A stretch of 28,041 nucleotides of DNA. Origin: Bacillota bacterium (GTDB lineage: Bacteria > Bacillota > Clostridia > Oscillospirales > Ruminococcaceae). Positions 6,981 through 15,021 of this stretch are shown piece after piece (position 1 is the stretch's first letter; the number at the start of each line of letters is the position of its first letter). Location of the stretch: the NCBI GenBank assembly GCA_023458875.1, contig JAEWXO010000070.1, forward strand, positions 1 through 28,041, read 5' to 3'. A model generated the notes under the pieces. That model had not been told where the DNA came from and did no database searches. It saw only the letters and a program-made list of their open reading frames with translations. Position numbers and translations under genes: made by a program.

Positions 6981-8750
6981 GTGATTTCAAAAAAGACAGG
7001 AAGAATATGCAGTATGGCAGCTACGCTGGCATTTGCAGGTTCATTATTCGGGACTTTTCCGGCGGCAGACCTGAATAAAAATGGTGTTTTTGCGGCGGAT
7101 TCGGCGAGGTTTGAATTTGAAGACGGGACTTATGGCAGCAAGAGCGCATTCGGAGATACTATTAAGGGGTATTCCGGTACAGGCTATGTGGATTCACAGG
7201 AGGGTGACATTTCGGTTACGGTTACTGTTGATTCAACAGATGTATATGATCTTATAATAGGATATTGTCTCCCTAAGGACAGGGGAGGAAAAGTTCAGGA
7301 TCTTTATGTAAACGGAACAGCACAGGCACAGATAAGCTTTTCACCTACAGATATTTTTACGGAGCTTAAGGTAAAAAATATAAAGCTCAGCAAAGGTGAA
7401 AATACAGTTACAATGAAAAAAAGCTGGGGATGGATAATTTTTGACTATCTTGCAGTTGATAAAGCTGTTCTTCCGGAGATAAAGGCAGATAAAACCCTTT
7501 GTGACCCGGAAGCTACGGAAAGTGCGAAAAGCCTTATGAGTTATCTTGTGGATACATATGGCAACCATATAATATCAGGACAGCAGGAGTTTTACGGAAC
7601 ATCAAGAGAAGATGAGTTTGAGTATATTTACAAGCTTTCCGGAGAATATCCGGCAATAAGAGGCTTTGATTTTGGCGAAACATGTCCTCTGTATGCATGG
7701 GATGCCGGTACATCGAGCCGTATTATTTCATGGGTAAAAGAAAAAGGCGGTATTGCTACTGCAAGCTGGCATATAAATGTTCCTGCTGTAATGAATAACT
7801 ATACACTGGGACAGCCTATGGCATTTGAAAAGACCACTTATTCGGAAAAAACAGATTTTGTTACAGCAAATGTACTTAAAGAGGGAACTGTTGAGCACGA
7901 TTATTTCCTGCTTGCTGTAGATAATCTTGCAGCTGAGCTTAAAAAGATTCAGGATGCCGGTGTTCCGCTATTGTTCAGACCATTCCATGAGGCTGAAGGC
8001 GGCGGCGGTACTGACGGTAAAAAGGCGTGGTTCTGGTGGGGCAAAGAAGGCTCTGAGGTATACAGAGAGCTTTACGCATACCTTTATGAGCTTCTGACAC
8101 AGAAATATGACCTCCATAATCTTATATGGGAATTCAACAGCTACACATATGAGAACTCAAAGGAATGGTATCCGGGTGAACAGTATGTTGACCTTGTAGG
8201 ATATGACAAATACAATGCAACTGACTGGACAACAAATACTTCAAAGCCTAATGAAAGCTCTATTGCAAGTACATTCTATTCACTGGTAGAATGGTATGGA
8301 GAAGACGGAAAGCCGATAGCAATGATGGAAAACGATACAATTCCGAGCCTTGAGAATCTTCAGAGTGAAAAGGCTGCCTGGCTGTACTTCTGCCCATGGT
8401 ACGGCGACCATCTGATGAGTACAAGCTTTAATAATCCTGATACTGTAAAGGAATTATATCAGAGTGATTACTGCATTACACTTGATGAGCTTCCGGAAGA
8501 TCTTTATACAGCCAAGGGTTCAGATATTCCGTCAGATGAAATAGTATACGGAGACTTTGACGGCAACGGCAAAGCAGATATAACAGACCTAACACTTCTG
8601 TCACTCTTTTTTCTTGGCGATTTTGTATTTGATAATCCGCAGAAGGAAGCGGCAGATGTAAACGGCAGCGGAGATCTTGATTTAGCTGATCTTGCTCATT
8701 TAAAACAGTATATAATGAAAGATGCAGTACAGCTGGGACCTAAAGCCTGA
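6981..8750 (+). CDS. secreted GH26 beta-mannanase with CBM and type I dockerin
   Basis: 589 residues, extracellular. AAGGAGGA (6967-6974) supports the GTG start. The signal peptide (about 1-39) ends near VFAAD. Residues about 42-155 resemble a CBM35/CBM6-like carbohydrate-binding module (FEFEDGTY start, DLYVNGTA centre, WIIFDYLAVD end). Residues about 165-510 form the GH26 barrel: ISGQQEF near its start, general acid/base Glu337 in FRPFHEAEG, and likely nucleophile Glu450 in IAMMEND. The C-terminus carries both dockerin calcium loops, DFDGNGKADITDL and DVNGSGDLDLADL. It should cleave beta-1,4-mannan while docked on a cohesin scaffold. No scaffoldin gene is in this window. Specificity could differ (another GH26 activity), but mannanase is the usual one. 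Confidence 0.92.
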   Translation: MISKKTGRICSMAATLAFAGSLFGTFPAADLNKNGVFAADSARFEFEDGTYGSKSAFGDTIKGYSGTGYVDSQEGDISVTVTVDSTDVYDLIIGYCLPKDRGGKVQDLYVNGTAQAQISFSPTDIFTELKVKNIKLSKGENTVTMKKSWGWIIFDYLAVDKAVLPEIKADKTLCDPEATESAKSLMSYLVDTYGNHIISGQQEFYGTSREDEFEYIYKLSGEYPAIRGFDFGETCPLYAWDAGTSSRIISWVKEKGGIATASWHINVPAVMNNYTLGQPMAFEKTTYSEKTDFVTANVLKEGTVEHDYFLLAVDNLAAELKKIQDAGVPLLFRPFHEAEGGGGTDGKKAWFWWGKEGSEVYRELYAYLYELLTQKYDLHNLIWEFNSYTYENSKEWYPGEQYVDLVGYDKYNATDWTTNTSKPNESSIASTFYSLVEWYGEDGKPIAMMENDTIPSLENLQSEKAAWLYFCPWYGDHLMSTSFNNPDTVKELYQSDYCITLDELPEDLYTAKGSDIPSDEIVYGDFDGNGKADITDLTLLSLFFLGDFVFDNPQKEAADVNGSGDLDLADLAHLKQYIMKDAVQLGPKA

Positions 8751-8790
8751 AAAATAAAATTTACAGCCTTCTAATTTATAAATGAAGAAA

Positions 8791-8850
8791 TTGCAGCAGA
8801 CACCGGATTTTTCCGTTAGTCTGCTGTAATTTTTATTTTCAATATTTATT
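8791..8850 (+). terminator. terminator after the mannanase gene
   Basis: TTGCAGCAGAC (8791-8801) pairs with GTCTGCTGTAA (8819-8829), and a smaller CGGA/TCCG stem sits inside the loop. A T-rich tail follows. It is 40 bases after the stop codon. Confidence 0.85.
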
Positions 8851-8905
8851 TAGCAAAAAAATCCTACATCTATACAGGTGGCGGAACTAATTGCGTTCAA
8901 AGAAT

Positions 8906-8934
8906 TTGACAGCACATAAAGAAAGTGATAAAAT
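8906..8934 (+). promoter_or_regulatory. sigma-A promoter of the lipoprotein gene
   Basis: TTGACA (8906-8911) and TAAAAT (8929-8934) are separated by 17 bases. Transcription should start near 8941, giving a leader of about 110 bases in which I see no strong structure. Confidence 0.65.
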
Positions 8935-9053
8935 AAAATATAATCAGTTAAAACAATAGAATGCCTTATAAAACGATGAAATCAGATAATAATTCGCATC
9001 CGGTATTTTGCCTTACTTTTTATTAAAATAAAAGCATAAAGGAATGTATGATA

Positions 9054-9773
9054 ATGATAAAACCAAAAATTAAAACAGCAATAACTGCAACAGTACTCTC
9101 TGTGATGACCGCGATATCTGTTTCATGCAGCAATAGTAATTCAGCGGATAAAAAAAATGACTCAGGGTCATCAGCTGCAGTCAGTACGGAAAGGTCGAAA
9201 AAAGATTTTTCCGGACTTGCAAGTCAGAAATATGCGGATATACTGGCCCGGAAGAACAGCGGTACAAAATATACTCTCAAATGGTCGTACAATGGCGAAT
9301 ATGCTGATAAGGAGACAAACTATATCTGTTATGACGGTACAACAGAAAGCTATTCCATCAATATGACAAGACCGCTTTTTAACGAAGCAAAGTTCATTGT
9401 AAAAGATCATAAAATGTATGATATATATGATGAAAGCAGTACATATGCAGTTACTGACATGGCAAACGCAGCAATGGAACATGGGTATCTTACAGTACAG
9501 GATTTTGAAAGCTATGCTGCGGATATTTTTGCAGGACTCTGGTACCTTGGAAGCGGCACTGATGAAATTGACGGAAAAAGCTATAATTATGATGCATTTT
9601 ATACTGACAAGGCGGTAGAACTGAGATTTTTTATGACGGATGATAACGTTTTATATGCAATTGAAGCCAGTTACGATAGCTATAAGGGTACATATATGTT
9701 TATTGATGAATTTTCTGAGCAGTGCCCTGAAAATATATTTGAAATTCCGTCCGGATACACTGAAGAAAAGTAG
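9054..9773 (+). CDS. secreted lipoprotein, unknown function
   Basis: 239 residues from this start. A basic N-terminus and hydrophobic stretch end in AISVSC, an acceptable lipobox with Cys near residue 25. A Ser/Asp/Lys-rich linker follows. The folded part begins near residue 45 with YADILARKNSGTKYTLKW and continues as alternating strands, including FIVKDHKMYDIYDESSTYA and a late AIEASYDSYKGTYMFIDEFS. This layout suits a beta-rich outer-surface protein of the LolA/LppX-like or DUF-type lipoproteins, but no family is certain. AAAGGA (9038-9043) lies 10 bases from this ATG but only 4 from the in-frame ATG at 9048, which would add two residues. It is transcribed alone, from its own promoter to the hairpin at 9830. 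Confidence 0.75.
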   Translation: MIKPKIKTAITATVLSVMTAISVSCSNSNSADKKNDSGSSAAVSTERSKKDFSGLASQKYADILARKNSGTKYTLKWSYNGEYADKETNYICYDGTTESYSINMTRPLFNEAKFIVKDHKMYDIYDESSTYAVTDMANAAMEHGYLTVQDFESYAADIFAGLWYLGSGTDEIDGKSYNYDAFYTDKAVELRFFMTDDNVLYAIEASYDSYKGTYMFIDEFSEQCPENIFEIPSGYTEEK

Positions 9774-9829
9774 TCTTCTTTTAAAATTAAATAACCTGAG
9801 TTAAATGCAAAAAACTCCGTTAATTTCTA

Positions 9830-9890
9830 CTGGCCCCCGAAAGTTAGATCAAAAGTCTAAAAATCGGAGGTCAGTTTTTGTTTTTTATTT
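9830..9890 (+). terminator. terminator that looks like an IS3-family insertion sequence end
   Basis: CTGGCCCCCGA (9830-9840) and TCGGAGGTCAG (9864-9874) pair with two G-T pairs. TTAGA and TCTAA pair inside them. TTTTTGTTTTTTATTTT follows directly. As DNA the sequence also resembles the terminal inverted repeats of IS3/IS150-type elements (TGNCCCCCGAAAGTTAGA pattern, recalled). With no transposase nearby, it is either a relic of a fused left and right end or a similar-looking terminator. Confidence 0.6.
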
Positions 9891-9982
9891 TAAAGGAAAA
9901 GTAATATTATAATACATTTTGTTAAAAAAACGTATTCATAAAATCCATGAAATACATATTTTTTATATTATGTATAAAACTA

Positions 9983-10011
9983 TTGATTTTATTAAAAAAA
10001 TATTATATAAT
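9983..10011 (+). promoter_or_regulatory. sigma-A promoter of the MshEN-CheX gene
   Basis: TTGATT (9983-9988) and TATAAT (10006-10011) are separated by 17 bases. Transcription should start near 10018, leaving a leader of about 160 bases. Confidence 0.65.
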
Positions 10012-10017
10012 TAGATA

Positions 10018-10177
10018 AATAAGAACGACAAAATATTACTATTAAAAGGAAGTCTCCTGATTTTACAGGCGGCTTGTTCCATTATTGCGTTCAGTCGGCT
10101 TAAAGTTCCCTGTTGCCTCTGTCGGTTGAAAACAGAGGATTTAAATAAATACAAAAAAAGAGAAAGGTTGTGAAAAA
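10018..10177 (+). other. structured 5' leader, possible cis-regulatory RNA
   Basis: The leader contains hairpin 1, AAGTC-T-CCTG pairing with CAGG-C-GGCTT (10050-10075), and hairpin 2, CCTCTGT (10116-10122) pairing with ACAGAGG (10132-10138). The motif CGGCTT occurs at 10070 and 10096, and CGGTTG at 10123, so it recurs every 26-27 bases. GTTCC follows the first two. The block is GC-richer than its flanks. I checked by memory against c-di-GMP-I and -II, preQ1, THF, guanidine-III and ydaO patterns and it fits none. Confidence 0.45.
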
Positions 10178-11050
10178 ATGTTTGCACAATTATTTGGATA
10201 TTATTTGCTTGACAAAGGCATAGTTACTCTTGACCAACTGGGTCATGCTCTTTCAGCAAAAAATACAACAAATGTAAAGCTTGGTGCTCTTGCAATAGAT
10301 TCGGGCTATATGACGGCTGAACAGGTTGACTATGTTCACAATGAACAGAAGCGTGTAGATAAAAAATTCGGGGACATTGCTGTTTCTCTTGGGTTTATGA
10401 GTAAAGACGAGGTAAACGAGCTTATTACAAAGCAGAAAACATTAAATATAATTCTTAGTCAGGCGCTGATTGACAGAGGATACATATCAACTTCAGTATT
10501 TGAAAATGAACTGAAAGAATATAAACGGATTGCAGAATGTGATGAAAGCGAGTTAAATTATAAAAATCTTGCGGAGGACATTATTGCAATATACAATCTT
10601 CATGAAGTGGCAGAAAAGGAATTATACGCATCATATATTTCCCTTCTTGTCAGAAATGTAATACGCTTTATCGGTGACGATTTTGCATTTTCAAATGTCA
10701 GACCGGGTGAAGATGTTATTGTTGAATATATTACCGATCAGGAGCTGCACGGAGAAAAAAAATCGTATACAGCAATAGGCGGGGATGAAAAAGCGTTTAT
10801 GACATTTGCGTCAAGATTTGCAGACCAAAAGATTGATGTCTGCAACGAATATGCATGTACGGCAGTAGGCGAGTTTCTTAATATTCAAAATGCCCTTTAT
10901 ATAGAAAACGAAGCAAATCTTAACGACAGCGCGCTCTCTCTTTTGCCTCAGAGAGCATCCAAGAACAAAGTATTTACCGCAGATAAAACACAGCTGATAG
11001 TTCCGCTGTCGTTTACCTTCGGAAATCTTTATGTTTGCTTCAGAACATAA
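10178..11050 (+). CDS. MshEN-like repeat protein with CheX-like C-terminal domain
   Basis: 290 residues, cytosolic, no signal peptide. The N-terminal half has four repeats of about 28-35 residues, each of the form LG-hydrophobic-x-GY/F-hydrophobic-T/S-x-E/D-x-hydrophobic-Gln: residues 6-28, 34-57 (KLGALAIDSGYMTAEQV), 63-86 (KFGDIAVSLGFMSKDEV) and 91-114. This is the pattern of MshEN/GspE N-terminal domains, some of which bind cyclic di-GMP. Residues about 147-290 resemble CheX/CheC-type domains, with EYACTAVGEFLNIQNALYI at 224-242 where the family has its Glu and Asn. It may join second-messenger binding to chemotaxis-like or type IV pilus signalling; that is inference. AAAGG about 12 bases upstream serves the ATG. 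It is transcribed alone. Confidence 0.7.
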   Translation: MFAQLFGYYLLDKGIVTLDQLGHALSAKNTTNVKLGALAIDSGYMTAEQVDYVHNEQKRVDKKFGDIAVSLGFMSKDEVNELITKQKTLNIILSQALIDRGYISTSVFENELKEYKRIAECDESELNYKNLAEDIIAIYNLHEVAEKELYASYISLLVRNVIRFIGDDFAFSNVRPGEDVIVEYITDQELHGEKKSYTAIGGDEKAFMTFASRFADQKIDVCNEYACTAVGEFLNIQNALYIENEANLNDSALSLLPQRASKNKVFTADKTQLIVPLSFTFGNLYVCFRT

Positions 11051-11064
11051 AGATAATAAAAAAA

Positions 11065-11100
11065 TAAAAGGCGGATTTCCTTTTGGAAATCCGCCTTTAA
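11065..11100. terminator. bidirectional terminator between converging genes
   Basis: AAAAGGCGGATTTCC (11065-11079) pairs with GGAAATCCGCCTTT (11084-11097) around a 4-base loop, with A and T runs on both sides. It serves the plus-strand gene ending at 11050 and nifJ ending at 11122 on the minus strand. Confidence 0.9.
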
Positions 11101-11121
11101 AATTATTTTAAGGTTTTAGAA

Positions 11122-14100
11122 TTATTTGTAAAGCTCAGAAAGTCTGATAAGATAATCATATCTGTCCTTAGCATTTTCGACTGCCTTGTTAAACAGATTT
11201 TCAGCTCTTTCAGGATTCTGACGGGCAAGAGAATTGTAACGAACCTCACCCATGAGGAAGTTCTTATATTCGTCAATGTTAGGAGCCTTAGAATCAAGAA
11301 TAAACGGATTCTTTCCTTCTTCCTTAAGAGTTGGGTTGTATCTGTAAAGGTGCCAGTAACCAGCCTGTACAGCCTTTTTCTCTTCTGCCTGAGCAGTAGC
11401 CATACCTGTCTTGATACCGTGGTTGATACATGGAGCGTAAGCGATGATGATTGATGGACCATCATAAGCCTCAGCCTCTTCAATAGCCTTGATACACTGA
11501 TTATAGTCAGCACCCATAGCGATGTGTGCAACATAAACATAACCGTAGCTCATTGCTATACCTGCAAGATCCTTCTTCTTAACTTCCTTACCGGCTGCAG
11601 CGAACTGGGCAATAGCACCTGTAGGAGTTGATTTTGAGGACTGTCCGCCTGTGTTTGAGTAAACCTCTGTATCGAATACAAATATGTTTACATTTTCTCC
11701 GGAAGCAATAACGTGATCAAGACCGCTGAAGCCGATGTCGTATGCCCAGCCGTCACCACCGAATATCCAGAGTGACTTCTTGCTGAGGTAATCCTTGTAT
11801 GCAAGAATATCCTTAGCTTCATCGCATCCGCAAGCTTCGAGTGTGTTTACAAGCTTCTTTGTAGCAACGGCATTTTCCTTACCATCGTTTAATGTATCGA
11901 GGTATCCGTTGATAGCATCCTTTGCTTCAGGCTTTTCAGCTTTTTCAAGGAGATTCTTTATTTTGTCAACAGCTCTTGTACGGAGTGTGTTCTGAGCTAA
12001 GAACATACCATAGCCGTACTCTGCGTTATCTTCAAAGAGTGAGTTAGCCCATGCAGGACCCTTGCCTTCTTTGTTTGTTGTATATGGAGTTGAAGGAGCG
12101 GAGCCACCCCAGATTGATGAACATCCTGTAGCGTTTGCAATGTACATTCTGTCACCAAAGAGCTGTGTTATAAGCTTAGCATAAGGTGTTTCACCACAAC
12201 CGGCACATGCACCTGAGAATTCGAGGAGAGGCTGTTTGAACTGTGAACCCTTAACTGTTGTTGGCTTGAATTTTTCAAGAACTTCAGGCTTTTCATTCAG
12301 TGTAATGCCATAATCGAATATAGCCTGTTCTTTTTCCTGTGAATCAAGAGGCTTCATAACAAGTGCCTTTGTCTTTGCAGGACAAACGTTAGCACATGAA
12401 CCGCATCCTGCACAGTCAAGTACAGAAACTGCCATTGTGAACTTAAGGTCGCCGAGAGCCGGTCTGAAGTCAGCTGATTTTGTTCCTTCAGGAGCAGCAG
12501 CGAGTTCAGCAGGTGTCATAGGAACCGGACGGATTACAGCATGAGGACATACATATGAACACTGATTACACTGAATACAGTTTTCAGGAATCCATTCAGG
12601 AACGTTTACAGCAATTCCTCTCTTTTCAAAAGCAGAAGAACCCTGTGGGAATGTACCGTCTGCCATGTCAACAAATGTAGAAACAGGGAGTGAATCACCC
12701 TTCTGAGCATTACATGGCTGCTGAATGTTGTTTACAAAGTCAATAAGAGTCTTGTTGTCGCCAACAGCCTTGCACATACCCATATTTGTATCAGGTGCAT
12801 CAGCCCATGAAGCAGGAATATCAATCTTAACGATTTTCTTATAACCTGCATCGATAGCGTCGTGGTTCTTCTTAACTATATCTTCACCCTTCTTCATGTA
12901 AGAAGCAGTAGCTGCGTCCTTCATGTATTTAAGAGCATCTTCAAAAGGAATGATATCAGCGAGTTTGAAGAATGCAGACTGAAGAATTGTATTGATTCTT
13001 GTGCCCATTCCTGTTTCTATACCGAGCTGAACGCCGTCGATTGTATAGAAGTTAATGTTGTTCTGAGCAAGGTATCTCTTTACCTGGCCTGGGAGGTGCT
13101 TTTCAAGACCTTCCATATCCCACTGACAGTTGAGGAGGAACGTACCGTTTGGCTTGATATCTGAAACCATGTCGTATTTGTCAATGTATGACTGGTTGTG
13201 ACATGCAACGAAGTCAGCTCTGTTTACAAGGTATGTTGACTTGATAGGTGAGTTACCGAATCTTAGATGTGAAACAGTTACACCGCCTGATTTCTTTGAG
13301 TCATAAGCAAAATATGCCTGAGCATATTTATCTGTATGGTCGCCGATAATCTTTATTGAGTTCTTGTTAGCGCCAACTGTACCGTCAGCACCAAGTCCCC
13401 AGAATTTACAAGCTGTTGTGCCTTTCGGAGCTGAATCAAGAGCCGGACCGTTTTCAAGTGAAAGATATGTTACATCGTCGTTGATTCCGATTGTAAATCT
13501 TTCTTTTGATGTATTTTCATAAACAGCCTTGATCTGAGCAGGTGTTGTATCCTTTGAACCTAAGCCATATCGGCCGCTGTATACAGGAGTGTCCTTGAAT
13601 TTTGTATTCTTGAGAGATGCAACAACGTCAAGATAAAGAGGTTCGCCAAGTGAACCAGGTTCCTTTGTTCTGTCAAGAACAGTGATTTTAGTTACAGTTG
13701 AAGGGATAGCCTCAACAAGCTTGTCAGCACGGAAAGGTCTGTAAAGTCTTACCTTGATGAGACCGTATTTGCCACCCTGAGCATTGAGGAAGTCGATTGT
13801 TTCTTCAATTGTGTCGTTTACAGAACCCATAGCAATGATGATGTGTTCTGCATCAGCAGCACCATAGTAGTTGAAAAGCTTATAATCAGTACCGATTATA
13901 GCGTTTACCTTATCCATGTACTCTTCAACAACTGCAGGAAGTGCGTCATAGTATTTGTTGCAGGCTTCACGAGCCTGGAAGAATATATCAGGATTCTGGG
14001 CTGTACCTCTGAGTACAGGATGTTCAGGGTTGATGGCTCTTTCTCTGAATGACTGAACTGCATCCATATCAACCATGCCTGCAAGAGTTTCTGTATCCCA

Positions 14101-14655
14101 TGTTTCGATTTTCTGAATTTCGTGTGATGTACGGAAACCATCAAAGAAGTGAATGAAAGGAACTCTTCCCTTGATAGTTGAAAGATGAGCTATGGCACCA
14201 AGATCCATAACTTCCTGAGGGTTTGATGCGCAGAGCATTGCAAAGCCTGTCTGACGGCATGCATAAACGTCTGAATGATCACCAAAAATATTAAGAGCAT
14301 GTGAAGCAACGCATCTTGCAGAAACATGGATAACGCAAGGAAGGAGCTCACCAGCGATTTTGTACATGTTAGGGATCATAAGAAGAAGTCCCTGTGAAGC
14401 TGTATATGTTGTTGTGAATGCACCTGCTGAAAGTGAGCCGTGAACTGTACCTGCAGCACCTGCTTCAGACTGCATTTCTGTTACATGAACAGTCTGTCCG
14501 AATATATTCTTTTGTCCCTTTGCAGACCACTGGTCTGTAACTTCAGCCATAACTGAAGAAGGTGTAATAGGGTAAATAGCAGCTACGTCTGTGAACGGAT
14601 ATGATGCCCAGGCAGCAGCGTTATTACCATCCATGGTTTTCATTTTTCTAGCCAT
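11122..14655 (-). CDS. nifJ: pyruvate:ferredoxin (flavodoxin) oxidoreductase
   Basis: 1177 residues, the usual length of the single-chain enzyme. It oxidises pyruvate with CoA to acetyl-CoA and CO2, reducing ferredoxin; it is the central entry to acetate and hydrogen formation in anaerobes. The pyruvate-binding domain has YPITPSSVMAE near residue 30. Two ferredoxin-type clusters lie at CIQCNQCSYVCP (about 690) and CAGCGSCANVCP (about 747). Proximal-cluster cysteines are in ACAGCGE (about 814), NATGCSS and APCINHG (about 1075). The thiamine diphosphate site is GDGWAYDIGFSGLDH (about 966) followed by EVYSNTGGQ. AGGAGGAT precedes the ATG. Codon use is far less AT-biased than the 1-6 kb region, typical of a highly expressed gene. 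Confidence 0.98.
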   Translation of the reverse strand: MARKMKTMDGNNAAAWASYPFTDVAAIYPITPSSVMAEVTDQWSAKGQKNIFGQTVHVTEMQSEAGAAGTVHGSLSAGAFTTTYTASQGLLLMIPNMYKIAGELLPCVIHVSARCVASHALNIFGDHSDVYACRQTGFAMLCASNPQEVMDLGAIAHLSTIKGRVPFIHFFDGFRTSHEIQKIETWDTETLAGMVDMDAVQSFRERAINPEHPVLRGTAQNPDIFFQAREACNKYYDALPAVVEEYMDKVNAIIGTDYKLFNYYGAADAEHIIIAMGSVNDTIEETIDFLNAQGGKYGLIKVRLYRPFRADKLVEAIPSTVTKITVLDRTKEPGSLGEPLYLDVVASLKNTKFKDTPVYSGRYGLGSKDTTPAQIKAVYENTSKERFTIGINDDVTYLSLENGPALDSAPKGTTACKFWGLGADGTVGANKNSIKIIGDHTDKYAQAYFAYDSKKSGGVTVSHLRFGNSPIKSTYLVNRADFVACHNQSYIDKYDMVSDIKPNGTFLLNCQWDMEGLEKHLPGQVKRYLAQNNINFYTIDGVQLGIETGMGTRINTILQSAFFKLADIIPFEDALKYMKDAATASYMKKGEDIVKKNHDAIDAGYKKIVKIDIPASWADAPDTNMGMCKAVGDNKTLIDFVNNIQQPCNAQKGDSLPVSTFVDMADGTFPQGSSAFEKRGIAVNVPEWIPENCIQCNQCSYVCPHAVIRPVPMTPAELAAAPEGTKSADFRPALGDLKFTMAVSVLDCAGCGSCANVCPAKTKALVMKPLDSQEKEQAIFDYGITLNEKPEVLEKFKPTTVKGSQFKQPLLEFSGACAGCGETPYAKLITQLFGDRMYIANATGCSSIWGGSAPSTPYTTNKEGKGPAWANSLFEDNAEYGYGMFLAQNTLRTRAVDKIKNLLEKAEKPEAKDAINGYLDTLNDGKENAVATKKLVNTLEACGCDEAKDILAYKDYLSKKSLWIFGGDGWAYDIGFSGLDHVIASGENVNIFVFDTEVYSNTGGQSSKSTPTGAIAQFAAAGKEVKKKDLAGIAMSYGYVYVAHIAMGADYNQCIKAIEEAEAYDGPSIIIAYAPCINHGIKTGMATAQAEEKKAVQAGYWHLYRYNPTLKEEGKNPFILDSKAPNIDEYKNFLMGEVRYNSLARQNPERAENLFNKAVENAKDRYDYLIRLSELYK

Positions 14656-14734
14656 TTAAAATTTCATCCTCCTAGTTTAATTACGATCTGCAGAAATATT
14701 TTTTTGCAAATCTGTTATGCGTTATGATTACACA

Positions 14735-14752
14735 TTAACGTTAACTATTATA
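14735..14752 (-). promoter_or_regulatory. nifJ -10 box with adjacent palindrome
   Basis: On the minus strand TATAAT lies at 14752-14747. The -35 is weak (TTACAA-like at 19 bases). Just downstream, over the likely start point, is the perfect palindrome TTAACGTTAA (14735-14744), placed like a repressor operator. The half-site GTTAA recalls the redox repressor Rex, but the spacing is not that of the Rex consensus. The leader to the ATG is about 85 bases. Confidence 0.45.
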
Positions 14753-14918
14753 ATAACACAATCACAGAAGTTTGTAAAGGGTGTTCGAGTAATTTGTGAA
14801 AAAATAAATAAACGAAAATATGTAGAAAAATATTAGAATTATTGAGCAGAAATATGCGGTTTAATCGTTGCTGTTCAGCCGCTATGGTTAAAATTATTAA
14901 CTTTTCAGGAATTTCAAT

Positions 14919-14965
14919 CCGGCAGGAATCGACCGGGGCTTTCCGGTCGCACTGTGACCTTCCGG
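14919..14965. repeat. GC-rich compound stem-loop in an intergenic gap
   Basis: CCGGCAGG (14919-14926) pairs with CCTTCCGG (14958-14965) with one mismatch. Inside, CGACCGG (14930-14936) pairs perfectly with CCGGTCG (14943-14949). The block is conspicuously GC-rich within an AT-rich gap (14656-15021). A looser GCGG/CCGC stem lies at about 14855-14885. No T run follows on either strand. It may be an intergenic repeat or form the 3' end of the trkH transcript; I see no gene in this gap. Confidence 0.45.
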
Positions 14966-15021
14966 CATATGACTGAATAGTAAGAGTTTAAGTTTTTATT
15001 TAGCCTTTATTGGTATAATTA

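Noticed and set aside
10018..10177. Cyclic di-GMP riboswitch
   Set aside because: The conserved sequence of neither class I nor class II, as I remember them, is present, so the leader is left as an unidentified structured RNA.
11103..11540. Long minus-strand frame overlapping the end of nifJ
   Set aside because: It is out of frame with nifJ, which has complete motifs. Its Arg/Leu/Ser-rich product is typical of a shadow frame.
14735..14744. Rex redox repressor site
   Set aside because: The half-sites are adjacent rather than separated as in the Rex consensus; only the palindrome itself is reported.
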